NCBI GenBank assembly: GCA_029779995.1
Contig: JAKOZM010000415.1
Coordinates: 1 to 24,830 of the forward strand
Source: Actinomycetes bacterium
GTDB lineage: Bacteria; Actinomycetota; Actinomycetes; S36-B12; UBA10799
DNA: 24,830 nt
Direction of reading: 5' to 3'
A model generated the notes under the pieces. The model was not told the DNA's origin and did no database searches. It worked only from the letters and a program-made list of their open reading frames with translations. Numbering within the stretch: the stretch's first letter is position 1; every line of letters starts with the position of its first letter. Both the position numbers and the translations under genes were made by a program. Positions 6,614-15,003 of the stretch are shown here, piece after piece.

Positions 6614-9128
6614 CGATCGCCCCGAGGATGTCGAGTTTGGCGGCCCGCCGGGCGGGCAGAGCAGCGGCCAGTACGCCGAGCACTACGGCCAGCACCAGGA
6701 TGACAACCACCGTGGCCACAGGGACGACCAGCACCTCGATGCCATCGCCGGACAGCGCTTGGCGCAGGCTGATCCCGGCCACCAGGCCCACGACCACACC
6801 GGCCAGCGCCCCGGCGAAGGCCACGAGGACGGCCTCCCACCGGATCATCCGGCGCACCTGCCGGCGAGAGGCTCCCACCGCGCGCAACAGGCCGATCTCG
6901 CGGGTGCGCTCCAGCACGCTCAGTGCCATGGTGTTCACCACGCCGAGCGCCGCGATGATGATCGACAATCCGAGCATGCCGTAGATCAAGTACAACAATT
7001 GGTTGATCTGGCGGCTGTTCTGCTCCTTGATCTCGGTCTGATCGAGGACTTGCAGCAGGGGGTTCTCGGCGGTCACTGCTTCCACTCCCGCCAGCGCCGC
7101 GGCCGTGTCCACGTCCGGAGCCAGGGCCACGTAGAGCAGGGTGTCCTGGCCCGCGCCACCGACCGACCGGTAGTCCTCCTTGGGGATGATCAGGCCGCTG
7201 AGCAACCCCGCCTCGGTCGGCTCGAAGATGCCCCCCAGTGTGAAGCCCCGCTCCTGTCCCGACGGGAACAGGACGGTCACGCGATCACCCACCTGCGCGT
7301 CGTTCGCAGCTGCCCACTCGGCGTCGGCCACTGCCGTGCCCTGCACGAGTTCGCCCACCGTCCCGGAGGACACCTCGACGTCGAAAACGCTGGTGATGGG
7401 CCCGCCGCCCATCGCGGTGATGAACTGGTCCTCACCATCGACCCGGGCCGGACCCTGGCTCTGGCTGACCACATATTCGACCTCCGGCACATCCCGCAGT
7501 TGGGTGGCGATGTTCTGGCTGAACGGATTGCCGGTCTGGGTGGCGACGATGTAGTCGGCGCCGAAGGCCCGATCGATGAGGTCGTTGATGGACTCCCGGG
7601 CCGAGGCCACCACGACGGACACGGTCGTCACCAGCGCCAGGCCGATCAACAGGGCGCTGGCGGTGGAGGCCACCCGCCGCGGGCCGCGCTCGGCGTTACG
7701 TCCTGCCAACTGCCCCGATACCCCACCCACCCTCATGACCGCCGCGGCCAGCTTCGCCGCACCCACTGCCAGCAGCGGGGCCAGCAGGACGGTCGCCACG
7801 AGAAGGACCAAGGCCGAAAGGGCCACGAGTTGGACCGAGGGGTCACTGCCGTAGGCCGTCGCCAGCCCGCCCAGCGCGGCCACGAACAGCAGGGCGCCGA
7901 TGATGGACCGGACGCGGCCTGGCGTCTCCACCGGCGTCTCCGCTTCGCGCAGAGCGGCGATGGGCGGCGTGCGCGCTGCCCGCAGGGCAGGCAACAGCGC
8001 CGACAGCACCGTGACGACGACCGCCAGCACAAATGCCCACACGATGGCCTGCGGGGTCAGCACAACGCCAGACGTCAACGACAGCCCGATCTGACCCAGT
8101 AGCGCCACCAGCAACTGCGCGATCCCATATCCCAACCCGATGCCGATCACAGCCGAGACGATGGCCAGCAACAGCGCCTCTACAAGCACGGAACGCAGCA
8201 CTTGGCCCTGCGCCGCGCCGACCGCCCGCAGCAGCGCCATCTCCCGGCCACGCTGGGCGACGAGCATGGCGAACGTGTTGTAGATGAGGAAGGCGGCCAC
8301 GAACAGGGAGATGCCCGCGAAACCGACCAGCACGTAGTTGATGAAGCCCAGCCCCTGCCGCAGCGCCGACGCCTGCTCCTCGACCTGCTGGTCGCGGGTC
8401 TTGACCTCCCACCCCTGTCCGAGCGCTGCGGCAATGTTGTCGGCCACCTGCTGATCGGTGAAACCGTCGGCCGCCGCGACCTCCACCGTCTGCCACTCAT
8501 CGGGGGCGGTGAACAACTCCTGGGCGCGCTGCGGGGTGAACGCAGTGATGGTCGCCCCGGCCAGGCCGCCGGTGCTGCCGTACTTCAAGGTGCCGACCAG
8601 ATTGACGGTGATGCGGCCCTGCGGAGTCACCATGATCACCTCACTGCCGACCGGCAGGTTCAGTTTGGGGTAGGTGACGTCATCGACGACGATCTCGTTG
8701 TTGCGTTCCGGGGCCCGGCCCTGGCTGATGGTGGCGACGGCCAGATCCGGGTTGGCCTGCCAGTTGACCCCCGCCGCCGGCGGCCCATTGCCACCCACGA
8801 CCTGCCCGTCGGCATCGAGAAGATAGGCGCCGTTCTGGAAGATGGCCCCGTCAGCGGCCAGCACCCCCTGCACCGAGGCCACCTGATCAACCGTGCTCTG
8901 CGGGATCAGTTGGGCCGTCGTGTCCCCGAAGTCCTCCTCGACCACGTCCGCCTTGGTGACGATGACGTCCTGGGCGCCGCTTTCGAAGATGTCGGTGAAC
9001 GTGCGGTCGAGGGCGTTTGTGAGCATGAGCATGCCCGTGACGAAGGCCACCCCCAGGAACACCGCCGCGGCCGTGAGCAACAACCGCAGTTTGTGGGCTC
9101 CCAGGCTGCGCAGGGCGATCTTCAGCAC
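6603..9128 (-). CDS. FtsX/MacB-type ABC transporter permease (no adjacent ATPase)
   Basis: The 841-residue protein has the duplicated FtsX-like layout: an N-terminal helix (HKLRLLLTAAAVFLGVAF), a large extracytoplasmic MacB-type domain (about residues 45-235), three helices (about 270-390), then two further helices, a second extracytoplasmic domain and a final three-helix FtsX block. Each block carries the typical signature: AQRGREMALLRAVGAAQGQV and ERTREIGLLRAVGASRRQV. Such proteins work with a LolD/MacB-type ATPase to move lipoproteins, peptides or drugs, or to signal across the membrane. No ATPase lies beside it here. The start is a GTG at 9128 preceded by GAGGA at 5-nt spacing. A 14-bp palindrome lies just upstream. 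Confidence 0.9.
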   Translation of the reverse strand: MLKIALRSLGAHKLRLLLTAAAVFLGVAFVTGMLMLTNALDRTFTDIFESGAQDVIVTKADVVEEDFGDTTAQLIPQSTVDQVASVQGVLAADGAIFQNGAYLLDADGQVVGGNGPPAAGVNWQANPDLAVATISQGRAPERNNEIVVDDVTYPKLNLPVGSEVIMVTPQGRITVNLVGTLKYGSTGGLAGATITAFTPQRAQELFTAPDEWQTVEVAAADGFTDQQVADNIAAALGQGWEVKTRDQQVEEQASALRQGLGFINYVLVGFAGISLFVAAFLIYNTFAMLVAQRGREMALLRAVGAAQGQVLRSVLVEALLLAIVSAVIGIGLGYGIAQLLVALLGQIGLSLTSGVVLTPQAIVWAFVLAVVVTVLSALLPALRAARTPPIAALREAETPVETPGRVRSIIGALLFVAALGGLATAYGSDPSVQLVALSALVLLVATVLLAPLLAVGAAKLAAAVMRVGGVSGQLAGRNAERGPRRVASTASALLIGLALVTTVSVVVASARESINDLIDRAFGADYIVATQTGNPFSQNIATQLRDVPEVEYVVSQSQGPARVDGEDQFITAMGGGPITSVFDVEVSSGTVGELVQGTAVADAEWAAANDAQVGDRVTVLFPSGQERGFTLGGIFEPTEAGLLSGLIIPKEDYRSVGGAGQDTLLYVALAPDVDTAAALAGVEAVTAENPLLQVLDQTEIKEQNSRQINQLLYLIYGMLGLSIIIAALGVVNTMALSVLERTREIGLLRAVGASRRQVRRMIRWEAVLVAFAGALAGVVVGLVAGISLRQALSGDGIEVLVVPVATVVVILVLAVVLGVLAAALPARRAAKLDILGAIATE

Positions 9129-9143
9129 AGTTCCTCAGCGTAG

Positions 9144-9157
9144 TTGCCGATCGGCAA
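9144..9157. promoter_or_regulatory. 14-bp perfect palindrome upstream of the FtsX-type permease
   Basis: TTGCCGATCGGCAA is a perfect palindrome 16-29 nt before the permease GTG, just upstream of its Shine-Dalgarno. It could be an operator for a dimeric repressor. A -10-like TACGCT lies between it and the Shine-Dalgarno on the minus strand. No regulator gene is nearby, so the role is inference. Confidence 0.35.
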
Positions 9158-9179
9158 GCCCGCTGGCAGCGGTGACCCC

Positions 9180-11057
9180 CTACGGGGTGGGGGCCGGCGC
9201 CGGGGTCAGTGGCGTCCCGTCCCCGCGCAGCGCCGTGCGGATCGTGTCCACGTAGGCCTTGATCCCCTCCGTGGTCAGGTGGGTGCCGTCGACCACGAAG
9301 TACTCCCGGTGGCCTCGCGAGGCCAGCTCCCAGTCGGCGATCCGGACATTGTCGAACTGGTTAGCCATACCCCGGATGTTGCGGTTCGAGTCGTCCATCC
9401 AGACGTTCGGGGTGTGCACCGTGACCAGGACGACCTGCCGGCCCTGCAACTCCTCCAGGGTGGCTTTGAGATCGTCCCAGTACGCCGTGCCGTTGGTCCC
9501 GGCGTGAATGACAACGACGTCGTCGAGCTGCCCCGCCCCCAAGCGAGCGGCGATGCGCTGCTCGATCTCGTTGGACTGCCTGCTCACCGCCGCGTCCACG
9601 GTGATGTCGAAGGCCTTGGCCAGGGCGCCGCTGGCCCCGAGCATCACGGAGTCACCCACGGCCGTGATGGGCCGGTCGGTCAGATCGGCCCCGGTGGGCA
9701 ACTGCTGGGGCGGCACGTTGGCCTTCTTGGGCTGCTGCTTCGCCTCGGCGACGAGGTCCTGCCCAACCGAGGTCTTGCCATCGAGGTAGTCGTCCGCACT
9801 AGGGGCCGGGATGGCTGCCAGCGCCGTGCCCGCGGCGAAGAGGAAGACCGCCCCACCGGCGACGACCCCCGCTGCCCGGGCACCGGCCACGCCGGCACCC
9901 TGCTCGCGCCAGCGCCGCCACGTCCTGCTCAAGGCGCCGTGCCGGATGGGGATCTCGATGTAGCGGTACGACAGTTCGGCCACCCCGAAGGTCAGCCCCA
10001 TGCGCAGGATCCACGCCGGCAGCCCGTCGAACGGCAGGTCGATACCGGGCCGGGTGATCACGAAGATGGGCCAGTGGTAGAGATACAGACCGTAGGACCG
10101 CTCCCCGATGTACTTCATCGGCTGGATCGCCAGCATCGCGCCGAAACCGATCGCCGGGTGCGAGGCCAGGGCGATGATCACGGCCGTCAACGCGGACACC
10201 ACGAGGAAACCCCCGCGGTACAGCCACGCCGAATCCTCCGCCGCCTTGTGGAAGATCGTGAACAGTCCCGCCAGCGAGGCCAGGGCCACCGCCCACAGGA
10301 TCACTTGGGCGGGCAGAGCGATCTTCTTGGGCAGGGCTCCCGGACGCCACACGGTGGCAAGGGCGGCCCCGAGCAGCAGACCCATGCAATGGGTATCAGT
10401 GCCGAAGTAGAGCCGGCTGGCGTCGCCGCTGCCGGGCACGTTCCAGAGGAACGAGAAGACCGCCATGAGCAACGTCGAGAACAGGGCGATCATCAGGGCG
10501 ATCCGGCCCACACCGGGCCGGCCACCACGTCGGTATAGAAAGACCAGGGCCAGCGGCCAGAGCAGGTAGAACTGCTCCTCCACGGCCAATGACCACAGGT
10601 GTTGCAGGACCGGGGGCCGACCCATCGCCTCGAAGTATGAGAGGTCCTGGACGATGTACCACCAGTTGCCAACGTAGAAGAACGAGGCGATGGCATCCTG
10701 CCGGAACTGGAACGCCGCATCGCGGGCGAAGATCAGCACGAGGACCGCAGACAATGCCAGTGTCGCGAAGAGGGCCGGGAGCAACCGGCGGGCGCGCCGG
10801 ATGTAGAACTGCTTGAAGTTGACCGCTTCCGTGCGCTCGATCTCCTGCAGCAGCAGGCTGCTGATCAAGAAACCCGACAGGACGAAGAAGACGTCGACCC
10901 CGAGAAAGCCGCCGGGGACGAGCAACACCCCGGAGTGGTAGAGCAGCACGGCCAGCACCGCGATCGCGCGAATCCCATCGAGGCCAGGGAGGTATCCCAT
11001 GGCCGGCGCGGGACGCCGGAGATCGGTCTCATGCTCCGGCATGACCGCAACTGACAC
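9180..11057 (-). CDS. OatA-like membrane O-acyltransferase with C-terminal SGNH domain
   Basis: This protein of about 625 residues fuses an acyltransferase-3 membrane domain (about residues 20-375, ten or more helices; YLPGLDGIRAIAVLAVLLYH and DVFFVLSGFLIS are typical) to an extracytoplasmic SGNH hydrolase-like domain. In the latter, GDSVMLG lies near residue 468, the glycine/asparagine block is HAGTNGT near 518, and the catalytic Asp/His pair is DGTHLT near 590. This is the layout of enzymes that carry acetyl groups across the membrane and attach them to peptidoglycan or surface glycans; the acceptor cannot be told from sequence. The start is a GTG at 11057 with GGAAGAGG 8 nt upstream; GTG 11075 and ATG 11042 are alternatives. 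It is divergent from the secreted beta-propeller gene. Confidence 0.88.
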   Translation of the reverse strand: MSVAVMPEHETDLRRPAPAMGYLPGLDGIRAIAVLAVLLYHSGVLLVPGGFLGVDVFFVLSGFLISSLLLQEIERTEAVNFKQFYIRRARRLLPALFATLALSAVLVLIFARDAAFQFRQDAIASFFYVGNWWYIVQDLSYFEAMGRPPVLQHLWSLAVEEQFYLLWPLALVFLYRRGGRPGVGRIALMIALFSTLLMAVFSFLWNVPGSGDASRLYFGTDTHCMGLLLGAALATVWRPGALPKKIALPAQVILWAVALASLAGLFTIFHKAAEDSAWLYRGGFLVVSALTAVIIALASHPAIGFGAMLAIQPMKYIGERSYGLYLYHWPIFVITRPGIDLPFDGLPAWILRMGLTFGVAELSYRYIEIPIRHGALSRTWRRWREQGAGVAGARAAGVVAGGAVFLFAAGTALAAIPAPSADDYLDGKTSVGQDLVAEAKQQPKKANVPPQQLPTGADLTDRPITAVGDSVMLGASGALAKAFDITVDAAVSRQSNEIEQRIAARLGAGQLDDVVVIHAGTNGTAYWDDLKATLEELQGRQVVLVTVHTPNVWMDDSNRNIRGMANQFDNVRIADWELASRGHREYFVVDGTHLTTEGIKAYVDTIRTALRGDGTPLTPAPAPTP

Positions 11058-11205
11058 TTGACGAACCTCTTCCACGACCGCTGAAGCTTCATCGTACGTC
11101 TCGGGTCAGACAACTGGGCGCAGATCGTTCACGGGCGTGGCGTCCCGGCTCAGGGACCGAACGGTCGACTTCCCTCCGCCCTCGTTTTGGGGTCTACTTA
11201 CCGCC

Positions 11206-12408
11206 ATGGCGCTCAAGATCGTGGCGGTCCTGGTGGCCACCGGCATCACCGTTCCCCTCGTCCATGGTCCAGCGGTCGCCGACCCTGCGCTCAATGGCGA
11301 GTTCACGGTGAGTGCGGTCAGTTCGAACAACCAGATCACCGCCGGCCCGGATGGCAATATGTGGGTCACCCTCGACGGGGTGGCGGCGGACGTCGCCCGG
11401 ATCACGCCCGCCGGCGTGGTGACCGAGTTCGACTCCGCGAACATGACCACCCCGATCGGGATCACGGCCGGACCCGACGGTCGGTTGTGGGTGACCCAGA
11501 CCGGTGGGGTGGCGCGCTTCCTGCCCGACAATCCCGTCGCGGCCGAGAAGTTCGCGATCCCCGCCCTGGCCGACGCCCGCGGGATCACCGTCGGTCCGGA
11601 CGGCAATCTGTGGACGGCCTCGGTGGACAAAGTGCTCAAGATCGCGCCCGTCGACCCCGCCAACCCGACGGTCATCGCCGGCACAGGGATCACCGGGGCC
11701 CGGGCCATCACCGCCGGAACCGACGGCAACCTCTGGGTCGCCGACTTCGGCAGTGAGGCGGTCTACCGGGTGACGACCGCCGGGGTGGCGACCAAGTTCC
11801 CCGCGGGTGGCGGCACCCAGGGGGTCGCCGCCGGCGCCAACGGCCAGGTGGCCTTCACTCAACAGGGCACCCCGCCGTACACGATCGGGCGGATCACCAC
11901 CGCCGTCGAGACCACCCCGGTGCCCGGCACTGATCCGTTCGGCATCACCTACGGTGCCGACGGCGCCTACTGGGCCGCCCAGTTCGCCACGAACAGCCTC
12001 GCCCGCGTGACGGCCACGGGCGCCCTGACCACTCTGGCTCTACCCGCCGGATCGGGCCCCCGGCAGATCGCTGCTGGTCCAGGAGACACCCTGTGGGTGA
12101 CCCTGGACACCGCGGAGAAAGTGGCCCGGGTCAGCGGTGTCACTCCGGCACCCGCCCCGAACCCCGCGGCCGAGACCACCCTGACGAAGACCCCGAAGAA
12201 GCAGATCCGAAAGGCCACGGTGCGGTTCCGGTTCACCGGCACCTCCGGAGCCAGTTTCCAGTGCCGGCTCGACAAGCGCCCGTGGCGCAACTGCAGTTCG
12301 CCCAAGACCTACCGCGTCAAGAAAGGCAGACACGTGTTCCGCGTGCGGGCAGTGCTCAACGCAACCCCGGACAGCAGCCCGGCGAAGTGGCGCTTCCGGC
12401 GCCTCTGA
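11206..12408 (+). CDS. Secreted seven-bladed beta-propeller protein (virginiamycin-lyase-like fold)
   Basis: The 400-residue protein begins with a signal peptide (MALKIVAVLVATGITVPLV..., likely cleaved after AVA). Seven repeats of the form ITAGPDGNLWVT follow, spaced about 40-50 residues from about residue 43 to 310, enough for a complete propeller. After a Pro/Ala linker the last ~75 residues form a beta-sandwich-like module (FQCRLDKRPWRNCSSPKTYRV...HVFRVRAV) of the type common in bacterial surface proteins, with two cysteines that could pair. The fold is shared with streptogramin lyase Vgb, but these proteins are usually structural or binding proteins and no resistance function is implied. 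The ATG at 11206 is chosen because the signal peptide starts there; an in-frame ATG at 11137 would spoil it. Confidence 0.82.
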   Translation: MALKIVAVLVATGITVPLVHGPAVADPALNGEFTVSAVSSNNQITAGPDGNMWVTLDGVAADVARITPAGVVTEFDSANMTTPIGITAGPDGRLWVTQTGGVARFLPDNPVAAEKFAIPALADARGITVGPDGNLWTASVDKVLKIAPVDPANPTVIAGTGITGARAITAGTDGNLWVADFGSEAVYRVTTAGVATKFPAGGGTQGVAAGANGQVAFTQQGTPPYTIGRITTAVETTPVPGTDPFGITYGADGAYWAAQFATNSLARVTATGALTTLALPAGSGPRQIAAGPGDTLWVTLDTAEKVARVSGVTPAPAPNPAAETTLTKTPKKQIRKATVRFRFTGTSGASFQCRLDKRPWRNCSSPKTYRVKKGRHVFRVRAVLNATPDSSPAKWRFRRL

Positions 12409-12415
12409 ACCCTCT

Positions 12416-13480
12416 CTACGGGGCTGGCTCCGATCCGTGCGCCCAGCCGAGCCAGCCACCCCGCGGCGGTCGTAAAGCAGCCTTGATCGCGCGCTCCTCG
12501 CGGGCCCGGGCATCCGGCAGGGGCAGTCTGGCCACGCTGATCGTCTCCGGGAAATGCACTTTGGTGAAGGCCTGCAGGCCGGTCCCCAGCGCCAGGGCAG
12601 CGCGGTGCCCGAATCGCAGGTGCCGATCGTGGCCGAACCGTTCGACCTTTCCGCCGTTCTTGATCCGGTCGGGCACCAGCACCAGTTCCAGGCGCAGATC
12701 ACGTCCCAGGTGCTCCAGCAGGCGCCCGAATCCCAACGACATGGTCTGCTCGTCGAAGGTGGCCCCATTCTTGCCGCGCTCATCGGTCACGGCGGTGATG
12801 ATGCGCACCTTGCGCCCCGGGGTCATGGCCACCCGCTGCAGGAACCAGCTCAGACCGTCGCCGTGCGGCAGATCGTGCACATAGCGGCGGGCGATGTGCT
12901 GGCCGGCGTACCTGTCGTAGACCACCACTGGCGATGAGCTGGCCACCAGCGGGCCGAACCGTAGCTCCCATTCGGTCTCCCGGTTCACCCCTTCCCGCAA
13001 TGGATCGTCGAGGGCTTGGCGGGCCGTGAGCAGCGTCGCGGTGCGACCGGCCGTGGAGATCCGCGCCACCTCGATCAGCCCGCTGGGTGTGCGGGTCGAG
13101 AACTCGGTGATCGGCACACCGAGCAGTTCGGCCTGATCACGGTCGACCAGGACGAGGGCAACGGTGGGTGCCATCTGCGACTCCAGCTCGGCCGGCTCCA
13201 ACAAGCCCTCCAGACTCAGCTTGGCGGGGTCGATGATGGCTGCGTGCACGCGCCGGGACGACAGCAGGGTTTCCCAGGCCTTGGCCAGCGAGGTGGGCAG
13301 CGCATGCACGGCCTGTACGAAGAAGTCCAAGTCGGCCTGCGAGCCGAAGAGTAGACGGCCGTGCACCGCGAGATCCTCCAGCAATTCCTCGTGCAGTGCC
13401 CGCTGCAGCGCCGGATCGTCAGCCCGCTCGGACAGCGCGGAGGCCGCGATGGACACCCCGAAGACGGCCTGCCCGCTCAC
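12416..13480 (-). CDS. ATPase-coupled partner protein with MITD1-C-like (PLD-like) C-terminus
   Basis: The 354-residue protein is encoded immediately downstream of, and overlapping (GTGA), the OLD-type ATPase gene. The GTG at 13480 is the only start consistent with that coupling. I cannot assign it to a named family with certainty. The last ~170 residues contain KVRIITAV (about 224-231), LELVLVPDRI and then HDRHLRFG (284-291) followed by GTGLQAF (299-305). This spacing resembles the HDREIRF...GRGLDYF signature that I recall from the C-terminal phospholipase-D-like, lipid-binding domain of eukaryotic MITD1. The N-terminal half is alpha-helical and acidic, with HGRLLFG near residue 40 and no membrane segment. 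Inference: a sensor or effector switched by the ATPase. Confidence 0.6.
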   Translation of the reverse strand: MSGQAVFGVSIAASALSERADDPALQRALHEELLEDLAVHGRLLFGSQADLDFFVQAVHALPTSLAKAWETLLSSRRVHAAIIDPAKLSLEGLLEPAELESQMAPTVALVLVDRDQAELLGVPITEFSTRTPSGLIEVARISTAGRTATLLTARQALDDPLREGVNRETEWELRFGPLVASSSPVVVYDRYAGQHIARRYVHDLPHGDGLSWFLQRVAMTPGRKVRIITAVTDERGKNGATFDEQTMSLGFGRLLEHLGRDLRLELVLVPDRIKNGGKVERFGHDRHLRFGHRAALALGTGLQAFTKVHFPETISVARLPLPDARAREERAIKAALRPPRGGWLGWAHGSEPAP

Positions 13481-14526
13481 GCCAACCCCGGCAGCACTTC
13501 GGCGAGCCGCTCGTCGAAGAAGTCGCCCGGCCACCCGTCCACGAGTTCCCCGCGGTCATCGACCTCCAGCTCACGCACGAACGCGCCGCCATCGTCGTGC
13601 AGGTCGACGTAGAGCACCTTCAGCAGGTCGGGGCGCAACGCACCTTCCCGGATCCGCCGCAGGACGCGCAGTACCAGGTGCTCGCTGTGGGTCTCGGCCA
13701 GGATCTGAGCACGCCCGGTGACGACCGTATCGATGAACAGGTCAGCCACCGCAGACTGCAGGCGGGGATGCAGATGGACCTCCGGCTGCTCGACGATGAT
13801 CGTCCCGCCCTCGGACAGACAGCACTGCGTGATCACCGGCAGTAGTTGTCCCACGCCGTAGCCCACGGCCCGCGGGGACACGAGCACCGGTGGGTCGTGC
13901 CGGATGTCCTCCAGCGCCAGGACCGTGAAGTCGCCGGCTGAGATCACGATGTCATGGCTGATCGGGGTCAGCATGCGGATGCGGTAACCCAGGCCCAGGC
14001 GCTGGCACCACCTGTTCACCTCCTCGAGCAGTTCGGGCCGTTCGAAGAGCAGGGCAGCCATGTCCTCTCCGGCAGGGCCCACATAGAGGTCCCCACCGAG
14101 GCCCACCGCCGTGGTGCGTTCTGCGCGGGCACGCATCGGGCCCAGGAAGTAGACCTGAGACAGCACCCTTGCGGCGGCGCTGCTGGCGGGCTGGCCCTCG
14201 GCCAGAATGGCGGCGCGACGCGAACCGTCCCACCGGTAGACGTTCTCGACGTGCCCACCGTCGAAGGAGAATCCCAGGGTCATGGGCAGCGATTCGTCGT
14301 GGTGGTGCACCGCCATGCGGAAGGTGCCACCCTCGACGAGGTCCCCGGACATGCTCAGGATCTCCGGTTGCACCGCCGTCTGCTGCAGCAGTGGGAGGAC
14401 AGACAGCAGACTGGACTTGCCCGCGGAGTTGGCGCCGAAGACCAGCGTCATGGGCGCCAGATCGACCGTGATCGGCTGCGGGGCGTACGCCCGCAGGCCA
14501 CCCACGATCAGGTCAGTGATCAGCAT
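13477..14526 (-). CDS. OLD/RecF-like AAA ATPase with DUF3696-type C-terminus
   Basis: This 349-residue P-loop ATPase has Walker A GANSAGKSS at about residues 31-39, a signature-like VGYGVGQLLPVI near 222-233, Walker B IIVEQPEVHLHP near 245-256 and the switch histidine in AETHSEHLVLRVL near 278-290. The C-terminal block ending WPGDFFDERLAEVL is typical of DUF3696 proteins. No TOPRIM nuclease domain is present, so any effector activity must lie in the partner gene, which overlaps it by 4 nt. Such ATPases are frequent in bacterial conflict systems, but some have no known role. The ATG at 14526 lies 3 nt after the DUF4333 stop without a Shine-Dalgarno of its own, implying coupled translation. Confidence 0.82.
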   Translation of the reverse strand: MLITDLIVGGLRAYAPQPITVDLAPMTLVFGANSAGKSSLLSVLPLLQQTAVQPEILSMSGDLVEGGTFRMAVHHHDESLPMTLGFSFDGGHVENVYRWDGSRRAAILAEGQPASSAAARVLSQVYFLGPMRARAERTTAVGLGGDLYVGPAGEDMAALLFERPELLEEVNRWCQRLGLGYRIRMLTPISHDIVISAGDFTVLALEDIRHDPPVLVSPRAVGYGVGQLLPVITQCCLSEGGTIIVEQPEVHLHPRLQSAVADLFIDTVVTGRAQILAETHSEHLVLRVLRRIREGALRPDLLKVLYVDLHDDGGAFVRELEVDDRGELVDGWPGDFFDERLAEVLPGLA

Positions 14527-14529
14527 CGA

Positions 14530-14826
14530 TCAGGTGAGGAGCTTCCACTTGAGTTTGCCTGCTGACCCGCCGCTGCGCAGGGTGACCAAGACCGTACCTT
14601 TGTTCCCCTGGGAATCGGTGACCTTGCACGTGAAGGTCTTGCCCTTCACCCAGGTGACGTTCTTCGGGCACTTGGCGACAACGGAAATGCCCTCCTTCTT
14701 GAAGCCCGCCTCGATGTTGTTCTGAAGTTTGACCTGCTTGACGATCGTCTTCGCCTGCGCCGGGGAAGCGATCACGGGCGCGAGGGCCAAGGGCAGGACG
14801 ACGGCTACAGCGAGTGACTTGCGCAT
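14530..14826 (-). CDS. Small secreted DUF4333-like protein
   Basis: The 98-residue product starts at ATG 14826, with AAAGGTGG a few nt upstream. The signal peptide (MRKSLAVAVVLPLALAPVIASPAQA) ends in a type I site, not a lipobox. The mature ~73 residues show the DUF4333 pattern: GISVVAKCPKNVTWVKGK, FTCKVTDSQGNKGTVLVTL, then a Trp-containing last strand. Its two cysteines probably form a disulfide, as in other members. These are small extracytoplasmic actinobacterial proteins of unknown function. The stop is only 3 nt from the ATPase start, so the three genes from here to 12416 probably share a transcript. Confidence 0.75.
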   Translation of the reverse strand: MRKSLAVAVVLPLALAPVIASPAQAKTIVKQVKLQNNIEAGFKKEGISVVAKCPKNVTWVKGKTFTCKVTDSQGNKGTVLVTLRSGGSAGKLKWKLLT

Positions 14827-14965
14827 GCGCGCCACCTTTCGTCGGGTTGTGACGTCAATGTACGCCGTCATCGCTTCCGATGAAGCAGCCAATCGGCTGA
14901 CACCACCCGAGAACGGTCCCGGATTCGGCACTAGGTGCGATCCTGCGCGGCGTGTCGCAGCACCT

Positions 14966-14990
14966 TGTGCCCATTAGCGGCACGGGCACA
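14966..14990 (-). terminator. Weak hairpin after hemB (possible terminator)
   Basis: TGTGCCC (14966-14972) pairs with GGGCACA (14984-14990) around an 11-nt loop, 14-38 nt past the hemB stop on the minus strand. No T-tract follows. It is the only structure in the hemB-DUF4333 gap that might end the heme operon. Confidence 0.3.
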
Positions 14991-15003
14991 GCGGAGCGCC
15001 TCG

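Noticed and set aside
6759..8102. A 447-codon plus-strand open frame
   Set aside because: It is antisense to the FtsX-type permease, rich in His, Gln, Gly and Arg without domain motifs. This is typical of a high-GC shadow.
9144..10538. A 464-codon plus-strand open frame
   Set aside because: It is the antisense shadow of the O-acyltransferase, which has clear catalytic motifs on the other strand.
11206..12408. A virginiamycin B lyase resistance gene
   Set aside because: Only the propeller fold and repeat motif are shared. The protein is secreted and has an extra surface-type module, while Vgb is cytoplasmic.
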